Below are positions 52,001 through 64,000 of a stretch of DNA of 64,000 bases, piece by piece. The DNA is from Hymenolepis diminuta (Eukaryota > Platyhelminthes > Cestoda > Cyclophyllidea > Hymenolepididae): NCBI GenBank assembly GCA_900708905.1, contig CAADRB010000071.1:425825-489824 (forward strand), written 5' to 3'. A model generated the notes under the pieces. The model did not search any database, was not told the DNA's origin, and saw nothing but the letters and a program-made list of their open reading frames with translations. Every line of letters starts with the position of its first letter. Within the stretch, counting starts at the first letter, position 1. The position numbers and the translations under genes were made by a program.

Positions 52001-52797
52001 AATATACTGTTATCTCTGCTGCTTTGAATTTTATGTCAGTAGTGAAGATGACTCTCTGATGTGCGGCATTTAAATCAGACTGTCCTTCACAAGACTTAAA
52101 GCACCCAGAAAGGAGGCACTGGAAATCCTTGTTGATCGTTGGGTCCGAATAGCAGCAACCAAGCCGATAGTCTGAGAGTATTGCTTTCTTTTCCCCGAAA
52201 ATTTGCATATAATTGGCAGCTTCGCCATCCCATTGTTTTTTGGTCGAATTTTATTGAAGTTTAGAGTTAGCACTACCAGAGACAGGAACTGACGCTATAG
52301 GTTCTTTTGGTCACATTGCCAGATTCCTGTCATAAAATTTCGACCAGGTGATTGCCGGAATTAATCGAAATCCACAAATAAATGAACATTCAATTACAAG
52401 CGTTTGATGTCCTGAAGTTATCTCAGAAATTGTAAATCATCAACGAAAAAAAATAGCTTAAATAAACTGTCGTTTCCTTCCCGAACCGTCAAAACCAAAT
52501 TCTTCCATGAGGAAAATTAAACAAAAATCTACAGTCAAATTAATTTGACTTGAGAGAAAATGTTATTTGCTGAGAAGGTGAACGCCAATTTTAGGTTTTC
52601 TGAAGGATGTGCACTAGCAGAAAAACGCAATCAGGATAACCCCGAAACGAAAAACAATTTCGAGAATAACTTACAAAGTAACAAGAGTTTGAAATCCGGA
52701 AAAATCCATCAGGACAGTCCACCGACAGCGCAGTTCCCGCCAGAAGAAGAACTGAAATTGTCCAAAAGGAAAAAATGTTAACTTGCATAACTTGCAT
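37026..52797 (-). CDS. Type I membrane protein with six C-type lectin domains and a reduced kringle-like domain (16 exons, 1296 residues)
   Basis: Exons: 52797-52675, 47959-47851, 47145-46982, 43277-42413, 42341-42284, 42209-41985, 41912-41660, 41584-41359, 41288-41059, 40985-40865, 40790-40594, 40523-40316, 40245-40084, 39702-39533, 38507-38320 and 37617-37026; all phases match. A signal peptide (about 1-26) is followed by C-type lectin domains near 27-169, 199-358, 366-494, 518-690, 737-897 and 915-1061. Each keeps several hallmarks, for example TWTEAREQC, WIGLRRN, SNWATLT, WIGLSKS with NNWTDGS, and HWIGLRVP. No clear EPN or QPD with WND motif is seen, so calcium-dependent sugar binding is doubtful. 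Residues about 1084-1185 look like a kringle (SESGKACIRWD, then NWCRNP, then WEYCDLP). A membrane helix (1206-1231) and a 65-residue tail follow. The layout recalls mannose-receptor family proteins, but these lack kringles. Likely a surface receptor; the ligand is unknown. Confidence 0.88.
43278..46981 (-). other. Lectin gene intron 3, holding a repeat
   Basis: A 3.7 kb intron that splits the first lectin domain between TSDDLA and SSTELQCVYL in phase 0. It contains the long copy of the duplicated element (43640-44570). A less AT-rich patch at about 45090-45310 has a 63-codon plus-strand frame with no recognisable content. Nothing else is supported. Confidence 0.6.
43640..44570 (+). repeat. 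Duplicated element, long copy (intron 3 of the lectin gene)
   Basis: This is the longer relative of the element at 31900-32346. Its right 340 bases are nearly identical to 32008-32346, and its left end (about 43643-43720) resembles 31910-31985. The left part includes a 60-codon plus-strand frame at 43644-43826 (MKTEMVQPPILLTRSIS) of unknown nature. It may be a non-autonomous or decayed mobile element; the class is not recognised. Confidence 0.85.
47960..52674 (-). other. Lectin gene intron 1, largest intron
   Basis: A 4.7 kb intron joining ISNSCYF to IYNDTKELYTWTEAREQC in phase 0, which restores the start of lectin domain 1. Less AT-rich patches occur at about 49805-49950 and 51300-51490 and may be old repeats. 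Overlapping minus-strand open frames at 51987-52273 are cysteine-bearing, but they fit neither the phase nor the lectin pattern. Confidence 0.6.
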
Positions 52798-53114
52798 GAA
52801 AGCTATTGTCGAAACGGAGATCAACCAATAGAAAATCAATAATTATTCCGCGCGCATTATAAACACTTCTAAAAATTTTCGCGTTTTTTAACCGATTTAG
52901 TAATTTGCTCAAAAAAAGCACCGAAAATACAAATCTAAAGATACATCAGGTTGTAACAGAAGTTCTGTCCAATTTTAGAGCTTTGTGTTTGGGGCACGAT
53001 TACTTCAATTCAGCTCCTTAATATTGTATGCTTATATATGTTAATTAATAAAATATCATTTCTCCTTTCAGGTTGTGTGATAATTATCGTTATTTATAAC
53101 TATTTCTAGCCCTA

Positions 53115-53895
53115 ATGTACACTGCCAATAAAGAGCAGATCAGACATATTTTACTGTTTCAATTTCATCAAGGCAATACGGCAAACTCAGCACCAGAAAC
53201 ACTCAAAGACAATTATGGAAATGATGTGATGAATAAAAAGACCTGCAGAAGGTGGTTTTCTACAGGTGGTTTCAAAAAGGGTGACTTCAGCCTGAAAGAC
53301 GACGAACCGAGAGGAGGATCCTCAAAAAAACTCACTTCTGAGCAACTGCAAGTTGTCATTGATAAAAATCCAACCTGCACTACTAGAGAACTGAGTAAAA
53401 CCTTTAGCATAAGCCATATGACCATATATAGGGAAATGGGCCTCTCCACACGATTTTTCAGAAATCAACGAGCAACAGCGTGTGATCTGTTGTATTTCAC
53501 TGTGTTCTCGTGAACTTCAGGCACCTTTTTTTAGATCGAATCATAACTGACAGTGACAAGAAGTGGTGCATCCTTTACAACAACGTCAAGCGCAAAAGAC
53601 GGTAGCTAAGTCAAGACAGTGGTTCAAAGCCACTTCCACTTCCAAAGAGAGAAGTGGATTGCACTCGAAAAAAATTCTTTTGTGTATGGTGGGATTTGAA
53701 GGGAATTGTTTATTATTATGACAATCAAACAATAACATCTGAAGTTTACTGTCAGCAGCTAACTCGTTTAAAAGCTGTTTATAGGAAAAACGGCCTTCTT
53801 TGATCAATCGAAAAGGAGTGATTCTGCACCATGACAATGCCTGATCCTATCTCGTTGAAGAATTTGGCTGGGAAGTCATGTATCACCCACCATAG
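53115..53895 (+). pseudogene. Degenerate mariner-family transposase
   Basis: Tc1/mariner transposases cut and paste DNA at TA sites. The frame 53115-53513 begins KEQIRHILLFQFHQGNTA and continues through KKTCRRWFSTGGFKKGDFSL, DDEPRGGSS and CTTRELSKTFSISHMTIYRE, which are the N-terminal helix-turn-helix DNA-binding regions of mariner. After a frame break, later blocks match the catalytic core: SDKKWCILYNN around 53550-53590, VWWDLKG and TITSE around 53680-53740, then HDNA and, after a stop codon, EEFGWEVMYHPP at 53829-53892. The expected YSPDL continuation is absent, and a different repeat starts there. With frame breaks and stop codons it cannot make an active enzyme. It lies upstream of the lectin gene on the other strand. 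Confidence 0.9.
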
Positions 53896-53960
53896 GTGGC
53901 TGAAAAGTTGACCAACAAGGGTAGCAATAGAGTCTTTGCTGGTGGTCGTATATATCCATG
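53896..53960 (+). repeat. Dispersed repeat copy 4, abutting the broken mariner
   Basis: It reads GTGGCTGAAAAGTTGACCAA, then GGGTAGCAATAGAGTCTTTG, then CTGGTGGTCGTATATATCC. It is close to the minus-strand reading of 28597-28675. It begins where the mariner homology stops, so the junction is either an insertion or a recombination point. Confidence 0.6.
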
Positions 53961-55199
53961 ACAAATAATCAATAATAAAGTACATTATGAGTGTACTCTT
54001 AGTGTACTCGGTCTAAGGCACTGAAAATATTCCATTAGGCTACCTTATGAATGGAACTATCAATATCCCCTTTGTAGACAAACTCACAGTCCATGCATCC
54101 ATTCTAATACCCTCCCTCTTTCTCTCCTCTGGTCTCCGATCCTCCCTCAATTAACTCTTACCACCACTTTCTTGTCACCTCCCGCCATCCCGTTGTTGTA
54201 GTGAAGGTTGGTAGAAGACAGAAAGTCGAGGCAAGGGAAAAATTATATACCTTTTGCAACATTTTATGATTTAAATCTTTAATAGTAAAGCTTTCTGTTA
54301 AAGGTTAGATTTGAAAATTTAACGGTGACGAATAAGACTAAATGAGAGTATTTTCGAAGTACATTTGTCCAATTTATTCTACTTCGATTAAAAAGAGAAG
54401 ACACCACACGTCTTTTTATGTCCTTTTGACTGATCGTATCTCTTTCATTATCATAGCTACAGAGCGGTTAGCTGGAGTGAGCTAAGATCCTTTTTCTAAT
54501 AGAAATCAAACCAAATCAACTCAAATTGGCAAATAACAAGGATCCTGTACCTTCAATCTTGGAATCTGCGAAAACATTTCAATTTCGCTACACAAATATT
54601 GCAGTCTGTGTGTTTAGAGGAGGGATATATAAATCGCATATTAGGCGTAAACAGTATAAATGCGCATGAAATCAAGTACAAATCTGATTAGATTAATAGC
54701 AGGACGTAACTAAAGGAATGTTTGCCTTTAAATGAAAAATGATACAATTTAAAATAAGGTAGTCATGGGAAACTACCCAAGAAGACAATCAATCACTGTT
54801 AACTAAAGGCGATTTGATTGAAATCTATTTTAGGTTCTTTTTAATCAATTTTAATTGCAAAATAATTAATTATTTTTAATGGAGACAGCGAATAAGGATT
54901 AAGATAACTTCTACTTATACTAAATTTGGTCTATAAATATTTAAACAGGAAAAATCGGTCTTCATTGGTTAAGAGAGGATGCAATAAAATTCTGGGTCAT
55001 AAAAATAGCCTCCAGTTATTTTATGAACAACAATTAAATAAGAAAGCCATAGCATTAGACAAATCTAAAGACACAAATATATATGTAGGGATCACTAGGT
55101 CTGTCTACCAGGTCAAAGGCTATAAGATCAATGCGATGTGGATGGCCAACCACACTGGTTTAGTCTTCATCCCTCGTACATTCGATTCTCAATCAATGG

Positions 55200-55297
55200 A
55201 TTTTTGCGATTGCATGTGGACATGTAAGACCACTATTGAGGAAAGTACCGCTATAATTATTGATTCATAAAGTGGCCAATCATTTATTACAAATCCG
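55200..55297 (-). repeat. Dispersed ATGATTGGCT repeat, copy 5
   Basis: On the minus strand it reads AAATGATTGGCCACTTTATG, then a GCGGTACTTTCC block, then GTGGTCTTACATGTCCACAT. This is the same block order as 34843-34906. Confidence 0.5.
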
Positions 55298-56738
55298 TTA
55301 TTTGGGATACAGGTCTTCTCCTTTCTTCTTTCTGGGATCTGGACAGTTGTAGATTTACAAAGGTGAAAATTGGGCGTAATAAAAATGTACAATAACCTTC
55401 GTCCGTAAAATCTGACTGGTAAGATATGCCGAATAGGATTAAAATATTTAAAGTATTTATAGGGAATTGTTCAATGCAATTATCCTATCAACGACCTTCA
55501 AGGCTAAACACCAAACAAATCTAAACATCTTTCTAATATTCCAAACCGAGGTCTTAAGGATAAACATTAACTGACTTCTAGTTTAGTCCGTAGTTTTCAG
55601 GATCGAGCTGTCCTAATCGTATTCTCCCCACCTTGCACAATAACCTCCATCCAACTTATCCCTTTATTGCAAGTGGACTTAATAAAAATTGATTCCGCTA
55701 TTTTCTTATTACCCCTTAAGCACGTAGATAATTTTTAAATACCGTTCTTTACTTCTTCTTCTGCATGAAAAGACAGTAATAAACATCCTTTGGATTAGAG
55801 AACGAATGAATGATGAATGGATAAACGGACAGACATATGGACAGGTGAGTGCACTGATTAACCATTCATGACTATCCAGGGTGACAGAAAAAATGTTCGG
55901 AAGCCAAAGAGAGTAAGAATGGACAGAAGGCAAAACACAGTTGTTAATTACTTAAAGTGCATCGTAGTCAAACCATGACAAAACAAAACCAAATTGTCAG
56001 ACAGCGCGAGTAAATGAAGTTTTCGCCACAAGGTCAGACAATAAGGTAGACCTGATAAATCGATCTGACTTTAAATGTTAATGCCTGTAAAGGGAGAAAA
56101 TCCGTCAAGAAAATTGCTTTATCTCCGCTTTAGATGTGTTATTTGAGAATTGAAAGGGGAGTAAGATACTGTTTCTAAATTTATTCGGACACAATTGTTG
56201 TTATATATGCAACACAAACTGATTCCCACTTATTTTATTTGAATGATACTAGGATTTTGCAGCAGGAGACAAATCAATATTAGAGGTCTAGAAGAAGAAA
56301 TCCCACTGAGAAACCTCGCAACACAATTACAAAGACGAAGATCAAATCACAGCAGAGATGAGATATTAGCAAACACGACATTGAGGTACCATTTATCAAA
56401 AGGTGCCTCCAAAACTGCACACAAAGAGTTAGACAACTGGTGAGAAAAAAAGGTAAAATTTTGTGTTGATTCTTGGTGAGAAGGCACTGAAGGAGCAATT
56501 GCCACAACCCTAAAGATGATCTACCAACTGGCTGACTCCTTTGTGCAGAAGGGGGATGGTAAAAATTATGCAAAAAGAGGATGCCTACAAAATCACAGGA
56601 AAGCAGATTTCCAACATTTTCCGTGTGAAGAAGGGATAAGTTTGAAGGAACTAGAACTTGAAAAAGCAGTCGATTATGGACCTCGAGCGAAGTAAGGCTC
56701 TCCTGACTCCTTGAATCTTCTAATGCTGTAGATATTTC

Positions 56739-56752
56739 NCCCCCCCCCCCTC
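56739..56752 (+). other. Ambiguous base next to a C homopolymer
   Basis: There is a single N at 56739 followed by a run of about a dozen C. This is a likely sequencing or polishing uncertainty in a homopolymer. It touches no called gene. Confidence 0.8.
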
Positions 56753-57044
56753 CAAAAAACCATACTTCCTCTTTATGAACCTTTACTCTTTATGTGTATT
56801 GCATGTGTCACCGTGATGAAAAGTTGTAAAACACTTTTCAGCCTCACCATGGGAAGTAGAAGGAAATAAATAAAAGTTCAGATATGCCAGAAGCAATTTT
56901 CCTGAAGAAGAGATAAAAAGCAAACAAAATAGACGAATACAGTTACTATTTATATATACCATTGACTGAACGAATAAAAGATTAGACAGATATATAGCAC
57001 GGATCAAAATGCTTTGGACATCTCATAAATGAACTCGCTCAAGA

Positions 57045-57150
57045 ACAGAACCCAGATCGGAAAATTAAATGAAGGAGGACGCTTGCGATGAGCTAACTTT
57101 ACTCTCAACTTACAATCGATCCTCTTCCCTTCACGTCTTACCGCACTATT
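57045..57150 (+). repeat. Repeat fragment related to the right-edge element
   Basis: AAATGAAGGAGGACGCTTGC is followed by ACTCTCAACTTACAATCGAT and a CT-rich segment, in the same order as at 63910-63985. The class is unknown. Confidence 0.4.
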
Positions 57151-60100
57151 TTCAAACGTTTCCCCACTCTTAAACACGTATCATTCCCCTATCTCTCTAA
57201 GGACAATAACAAAGTTTTAGAGCCCAACTTAATTTATCCAATACCGTAACCATTGGATGAAGAATTGTCAGACCGAGAAGGAAAACAACAAAGTCAGGCA
57301 AATCTAATTCCAGCCAATCCATATCTCATAGGTGGGATAAAGATTATATCTTAAAGGGAGAGACTAAATTTTCCTCGGCCTGTAAGTCATTCGAAGTTAT
57401 AACACGGAAAAGAAGTTGATCAATAAAACTTTGAAATTGTACTGTTAATTTTCGATCATTTCTCGCTTTCCCAAGAGCATCAATTCATTTGCTGTGAAAG
57501 AAAAATGTTTTATTTCGGAAAATGTGTCTTCAAAAATCTTGGATGAGATATTTTGCACACCTGTATGCAAGTTATGGATGTAGCTTGTGTTATGTCTGTA
57601 AAAGCAAAAAAGTTCTGGAAAAATGAACCAGTGTGATAATGCCCAGTCTGTTTCGGAATACATTTTGCATTTTGCGGAGTATGGAAGAGGAAACAGCTGG
57701 CATTTTCGAAATTCAGTGGCCGGTGTTTTCTATTTAAGAACGAATCTTTATTACTGAAATCTCCAAATATGGAAGTTAGGTAAGAATGAAGAGCTGAAAA
57801 CCCTAAAAGTCTTCCAAGTAATCATTAAACCATCTAAACTCTATCCTAATAGTATTCTACCTTACGCTTTCGTTAAATGAAAGGGTTTTTAATCGATAAT
57901 ATATTCCAGAAATTTCCATTCGTTTGGAGAAGAGCAAGTCGTAAAAACGAGAATCTAACAAGCAAATGCAGGCAAATTTTTAAAAAAATCGGCAAAAAAA
58001 ACAAGCAATTAAATTTTTAAATTATCTTTCCTTTGACGATTAGCATAAACAAGGAGGGCTATTACCTAAAATCCTTTAATAAGGAGGTCTCCAATGCAGG
58101 CTGTGTTGGTAGCGTGCTCTAGTTAGATCTTTATTAAAGAATATCGTATAGGTAAGGCAAGTAAATATGAAAAAGCATAAGATCTATGAGACGTGTGAAA
58201 GATGGGAATGAAGACCAAGAAGCAAAGAGTACAAATGGTGAGAGCAGGCGGCCATTAGCCTAATATCCACCTAGCTCCACCATGAGTGATTGTGATCGAT
58301 GACTATGCAGCCAATGGTCAAAAATAAGCTCTCAGTTCCACTTTCCCATTGGTCCACCCCGCGAGTAGGTATGTGCTTCATTTTGGTCCAGCAAGGCTGT
58401 GAGCCCACGTCTAATAGGCTTGGAGCTTATTGTTGGAAAGTGAACAAGCATGAGATAAACAGTAACACAAATTAAGACCCACAAGGAAGAACGAGATTAA
58501 GATAGTAGATACTATGTTACAAAAGTGGGAGAAAAATTAAAAAACGTATAATACAAGCAAGTGCATTCAATCTAGATGCTTCAAATCTTTCTAAAAACAA
58601 AGTCATCCTCATTTTTGATATTAAAACCAAAGCCGCTTTTTTCGTGGGACTTTGGATGCGCTCTGAAGAAAACTCATTGATGGCCTAAACAACTTCTCAA
58701 AAATGACAAATTAATTGAAACAGACATTCTTCGATCTGACCTGGGTGATTAATGGTGACAATTCATCCTTACTCATGCTAGCGTTATAAATGGACGATTA
58801 TAAATTTCGAGATATCTTTACCTATCAAATGATTTGAAATGGCAAGAGAGACACATTTTGATCGGAAAAAGCGGTCAATGAGCACTGAAAATCGAAGTAA
58901 GGCTCTTTTTCGTAAATTCAGTTTTGCGTCTTTTTGTATTACTGTGGGTAATAAATAATATATTTCGAAATTAAAACTATAAACTTATCACTTTGGGGCC
59001 GGATTAAAGGCATACACGACAGATTAGCATTAGGAAATGTAAGCGTTTTGATGTTGGTTTACAAAATTTTCTTGCCTGAGAGAGCACTTTTAGAGCAATA
59101 ATTTGCGCTTCAATTGTTATAAGGAATATTAATAATATATTGATAAATGATTTTAGATAATTACGTACACCATTAAAAGAAGTCAGCAAATCTCATCAAC
59201 CAGGGAAAATAGGAAAGCCCAAGCATTGGAAACGGTGTTTAAAGGGGACATTAATGTGGGACTGTGAATGGCGACGCATCTGTGATTACTGCTTTCCAAC
59301 AGCTAACCGTAATACGGAAACTCCACCGTTTTGACATGAAGTAGAGCTGATTTACCGACCACCTCAATTCTATTCAATCAATAAAATGACTTGAGTTCTT
59401 CCTCAATACATGGAGGCTGGCCGCAACGATCCTATTAATACCATTAAGAAGTCTTTTAGTAGTGACCATGAGCTACCCTGAACATTAATGAGAAGATTAT
59501 GGAAAGTATCTATTTCACAATCCATTTTGATTAATCAATCATGCAGTACTTCATCACTAACTTCTCCTTATCTATGGCCATCAAACTGAACAAGCACTGA
59601 GCCAGCTTGATTCAGTTGGTTTGAACCTCTACAATTAGACTAAAGTTAATTATCCAATTGTGCAAACTGTTGAGCCGGTAAGGATCAACAGGTTCTCATT
59701 TTACAGGTGGACTAAACTGCAATCTGCATCTTTGAACATCTTTAAGTAGCCAAACTTAATCACTGCCATTGACCATTCGGTTCACTGGAAATTGAACCCA
59801 TAACTTAGCAGATGAGCGCACTAACCGTACTTATATATCTGTTTCTTTCTGTTTACTACAATTAAATAAATTTATATATAACCCTCTCGCCGCCTTCCCC
59901 TTATTTTTTAAATTCGATTATCCCTCTTCTACCATGTCAAGATCACAGCTGTCTGCTTCTAGCGAAAGATTTCGTTATAACTAATAAATTATGATTGAAC
60001 CAAATATCCTGAACTGACTTTAATCTCCCCCCTCTTAAGGTGTGGGTGGTCACAATTTGACAATTCATTCCAGATGTAGGAAAGGGGAAATGCATAAACA

Positions 60101-63100
60101 AAGACAACGATTAGCGTCAGAAAGTAGGGGGGGTCATTAAGAAGAAGGGGAAAAATCAAAGGATTCGCTAATTGCACTGCGTCTCTTCTGGATAGTTGTG
60201 CGGATGTCTGAAGTAGGCAAAAAGGGGACAGGAAGAGGCTGATGTAATTTTGAGTGACAGAATGCAATTATTGTTAAATGAATTTAAGGCAAAAAAAGTC
60301 AAAGACAAATAAAGAAACTTTCTTGAACATTTGAGCGATTAAAAGGCATGAAATAAGTGAATTACTTCGACAGTTACAAGATAAATGGCGCTGTCAATTT
60401 GTTTGAAGTACGGACTTTGAAGACTAAAATTCTCTAATCGCTTAAGCTTACTAACTATCAAATGTTCAATACAAAGTAAATTTGATGGCTGAACCAATGA
60501 GATTAATGGAGAGAGCAGGAGTCCTTTCAGACAAAGATGAAGAGATTGGATGAACAGTAGGCAACGAAAATGCAAGGATTTAAAAATATATATGTTTAAG
60601 GAGTCGAGTAGATTTATTCTTGGAGTAATATCTAGATGAAATAACAAGATAAAGGCGTATGTACGAATAGAAGTTACATTGAGGGTTTAAGATTTCCATA
60701 AAAAATTTCTTCTCTCAATAATTACGATTTCAAATAATCTTAAATAAACCATTATATTTTGTAATATAATGTCTCTATGACCAATAACGTTGTCCGGTTA
60801 AATCGCCTTTGTTTTCAACGAATCTCATCAATGTCCTAACGCATTTAGGAGTAAGATTTCACTGTGTTCACAACAAGTCACAAATTAATCATTTTCAAAC
60901 TATAACTGACCCACTTTAACTATTTCATCTCAAATAAGTACCCAGCTCCTTAGAATTCAGAACTATAACGAGCTTGTGTTAAACCCAACTTCGGTTCGGA
61001 GGTATAACACAACCACAGTTTGAGTTATCTTTTAATCATGGCAGTCTAATCTCTCCTTTTGACTTGGAGAAGAAAGCAGAATTAGAACTACAATAATTCT
61101 GCAAAAAAGTTCCCTTTCTAGAAAGCGCGGCATTTTTTAAAAGAGCCAACATAAAAGGATGGAGCGCAATCTATACAAACTTATGAAATATTTTATCTTA
61201 TTCTGAACGAATTACCGATCGATGCTAACATGAGAGAATAGCTTTACCATCAAATTGATCTAAGATGATCATTACCTTTTCTAAGTCCTTTTTCCATGTG
61301 TTGTAGAGATAAAGAATGCAGAACTAGAATTATAATAATCTTGCAATGAAAGTCCTCGATGTTTGAAGAGCTGTCACAAAGGTCTGCGATAGTGACTTAC
61401 CATTGGACATTATGCTTGAGAGCTAGCATGCACGTGGATGGACGGAACTCTACGTATGAAATGTCACAAGCACGTGTCTGACTGGAGTGGGGTGCCGCCA
61501 AAAAAGAGTGCAGATTAAGATGTCACAAAATGTCCGCCACTAGTCTGTAAGTCTCTGACGCGACGTGAAGGAGTTCTTTAATAGGTTTTTAAAGTGTGTG
61601 GCTAACTTATCGGGTGAGAGGTAGACAAAGAAGCTCTTTTAGAAGGATAAAAGTACTTAAAACTACCGCCTTTTTATGTCTGTCATCACAACGAAATAAC
61701 ACCACTGAAAATGAACAATGAATGGAAGGCTCTTTTTGTGAAGGACTCAAAACAAACCCATTCAAGAACTAACATAAAAGTGATTCAGAGAGCAACAAAG
61801 TAGTGGAAGGACAGCCAGGGCAAATTTTAATTTCTATTGCAACAGCTCAACATATTTCCTTAGGCTTTTTTTGGCAAAACTTTAGTGAAAGCATCTCCAA
61901 TACTCAGTATCTTACAGTTGATTTCCTTTCCAACATCAAAGTATACATCAGCTAAGACTTGAATCAAAGTTCTGAAATACGTCATTCGTTTCCAAGGCTT
62001 AGAAATGAAAATGCTCCAACTCCATTCTCATCAGTTATTCAGAGAAGTTTTAAGCGAGACATTTTCATCTTGGTTCTCAATTCTATATCCAGTTGTTTTC
62101 AAAACATTGAAGAATTTATTCTCAACACTTATCAAAACTTCTCCAGTTAGGAAGATGGCGCATAATGTTGTTCGGTTACTTAGTGAAACCAACACCAACT
62201 CCTACATATTACAAAACATATGAATAGGGAGGAGAAAAATTTGTTTATTCATTACGTACCACTGTGAAAATTCAGTGTCCGAAATTAGTGCCTCAGTGTT
62301 CTTTGGCCCCAACAACTAATTTGAGAGGGTTTTTCATGAGTCGTCGGTATCAGTCGCGAAACCCCCCAAAATGAGTCATATTCACGTTTCCAATGTCTCA
62401 TTTTAAATGAAAAGTCTTTATATTTGAATGGGCAGCCATGACTAAGGTAGTTACTGGTTATGCGAAATTGGTAACGCACATAGACTACCACACGAAATAT
62501 AACGGAAACCCAACGTCTCACATATAGTGATGCATATTTCAATAGTTCATAAACCACCAAGCACGTTGCTACTGAATAATTGGAAGACGACTAGGCTAGC
62601 AACCTCCAGTCCGCTACGGAAACACGTACACCAGTATGCGAACTAACATGAGCGCAGAGCATGTATCAACACGGGAGAACAGTGGTCATTGGCTAGAATA
62701 TCTCCAACCTGTTTTACAGAATCGTGGCTATTTCCTCTTATCCTTTATACTCTATGCTTTTTGGTCAATCTTTCATACATCTTATAGACTTTATACCCCT
62801 TCGTATTTGCTCGCCTTATGTACAGAATATCCGTTAATAAAACTTATTCAGGCCACGCTTCCAACAGGCTGCTCAAAAAGGTATCGGAGTAAGTCGACAC
62901 CGATCCATATGTTCCTCCCTCACAAAAGGAGAAAGCAAGGGATTGGAAATGTTCGTAGAATGTTAAAACCTGAAAGGATACTGGAAGTTAATCCTTTTCC
63001 TGTCAAGAGTGAAATAGATAGAGAGAAAGATAAGAGGGGAGAGAAGAACGGGACATTAATGTTAACTACCACAAATTTTGAAGAAAACCATACATTTTAA

Positions 63101-63749
63101 GAAAGGGAGAAATAAGAAGCAGATATACTAAGAATTTCTCGAAATGGTTTCTTTTCTCTCTTTTATAGATTTTATACACGTATCAGCGCAGCATAATGAC
63201 GTTCTCTGACTTTTGTCGATGATGTTCTACCCAAAAATGCTTCCGAACATTCTTTACATTTCCTTTACCGTTAATCTGGCCGAAAAAGAATTTCGCATCC
63301 GCAGAGTGGAAAATCACTTCTACTAGTGAAATTTTGCCCAAAAGTGATGTAAATTGAAGTGTCTTTCCCAACTTGTAAAGTCAAAATAACAGAACCGTGT
63401 ATAAGCAAGTAGAGGTAACAAGAGGAAGGAGCTAATTTTGCTGTCAAAATAGAGTTTTTTTAACTTCACTGGGTGGAAAGATTTTGACAGATAACAAGTC
63501 CAAAATTTATGTTATTTCTTAATTAAATGAAATTAATAAGCAAAAAAACAGCAGACTTTTAAGCTCAATGACAGAAATCGTACAGGATGAATTAGAAAAT
63601 CTTGATTTCACCTTGAGTGAACACAGCATACGCAGCTCTGTTAACTTAGCATTTTCATCCATCTTATCTCTGCGATGTTGAACTTGTAAACTGCGGAATA
63701 GCATATAAGATCATTTGCCTTTTCAACCACTGGAGAAAAATTAAGGGAG

Positions 63750-64000
63750 TATGGCAAGACCGACCCCTCCTTGATTAAGTAATACCGGCTAATACGCAAT
63801 GAACAGCTTAGACAAGCATTTCCTGCAATCCAGGAGACGAATCACGAAAATTGAACTTTGGAATGTAAATTGTCCAGTTAGTAAATATTGCAAAACTCGA
63901 TCACAAAGACTAAATGAAGGAAGACTCTTTGATATCTTGACGTTGCTCTCAACATATTTCTGACTCCCTCCTCTTTATCGTTTGACTTACTGTTATTCGA
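63750..64000 (+). repeat. Repeat fragment at the right edge
   Basis: Its left part resembles 10485-10600. Its right part (AAATGAAGGAAGACTCTT, later CTCTCAAC) resembles 57066-57112 (AAATGAAGGAGGACGCTT, later CTCTCAAC). It may continue beyond the window. Confidence 0.45.

Larger units (their letters stand above)
53961..64000. other. Right flank of about 10 kb without a supported gene
   Basis: Apart from the repeat fragments listed, I see no exon chain, domain or RNA gene on either strand. The longest open frame is 154 codons on the plus strand at 62636-63100, with a hydrophobic middle and basic tail. It has no recognisable domain and I do not call it a gene. CT-rich patches (54.1-54.2 and 57.1 kb) resemble decayed repeats seen elsewhere in the window. 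Confidence 0.5.

Noticed and set aside
51987..52273. Overlapping minus-strand frames with several cysteines in lectin gene intron 1
   Set aside because: The flanking exons join directly in phase 0 and rebuild a lectin domain start. These frames lack the WxxAxxxC pattern and end in stops without a fitting donor.
61840..62230. Considered as retrotransposon polymerase remnant
   Set aside because: No reverse transcriptase or integrase motif could be read in any frame.
62636..63100. 154-codon open frame on the plus strand with a hydrophobic middle
   Set aside because: It has no recognisable domain, no in-phase neighbouring exons and no regulatory context. It could be chance or a decayed repeat.

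Overview
The window looks like nuclear DNA of a flatworm, most likely a tapeworm. It is AT-rich, and its genes are split into many small exons. Intron sizes are strongly bimodal: one of 34 bases, many of 66-75 bases, and others above 1 kb. No bacterial operon, rRNA, tRNA or CRISPR was seen. The lineage call rests on intron sizes and protein divergence, not on a species match.

Four protein genes lie head to tail on the minus strand and account for nearly all coding signal. I rebuilt each by joining exons at GT/AG sites with matching codon phase, and the reading frame closes without a stop in every case. From high to low coordinates they are: (1) 52797-37026, a 16-exon, 1296-residue type I membrane protein with six C-type lectin domains and a reduced kringle-like domain before the membrane segment; (2) 34041-20407, a 13-exon, 628-residue protein kinase homologue related to AMPK-like/HUNK kinases whose catalytic loop and DFG motif are altered, so probably a pseudokinase; (3) 18498-5207, a 10-exon, 1111-residue GW182/TNRC6-type miRNA silencing scaffold; (4) 1869 to beyond the left edge, the N-terminal 201 residues of DMAP1/Swc4, a subunit of the NuA4 and SRCAP chromatin complexes.

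Non-coding space holds a degenerate mariner transposase (53115-53895), a duplicated element in introns of two genes (about 31.9 and 43.6-44.6 kb), and a short dispersed repeat family in both orientations with at least five copies, one abutting the broken mariner end. From about 54 to 64 kb I see no convincing gene.

The genes do not form one pathway. GW182 acts in cytoplasmic mRNA silencing, DMAP1 in the nucleus, the kinase homologue probably as a signalling scaffold, and the lectin protein at the cell or tegument surface. The most unusual items are the lectin-kringle protein, whose kringle lacks exactly one disulfide pair, and the pseudokinase.
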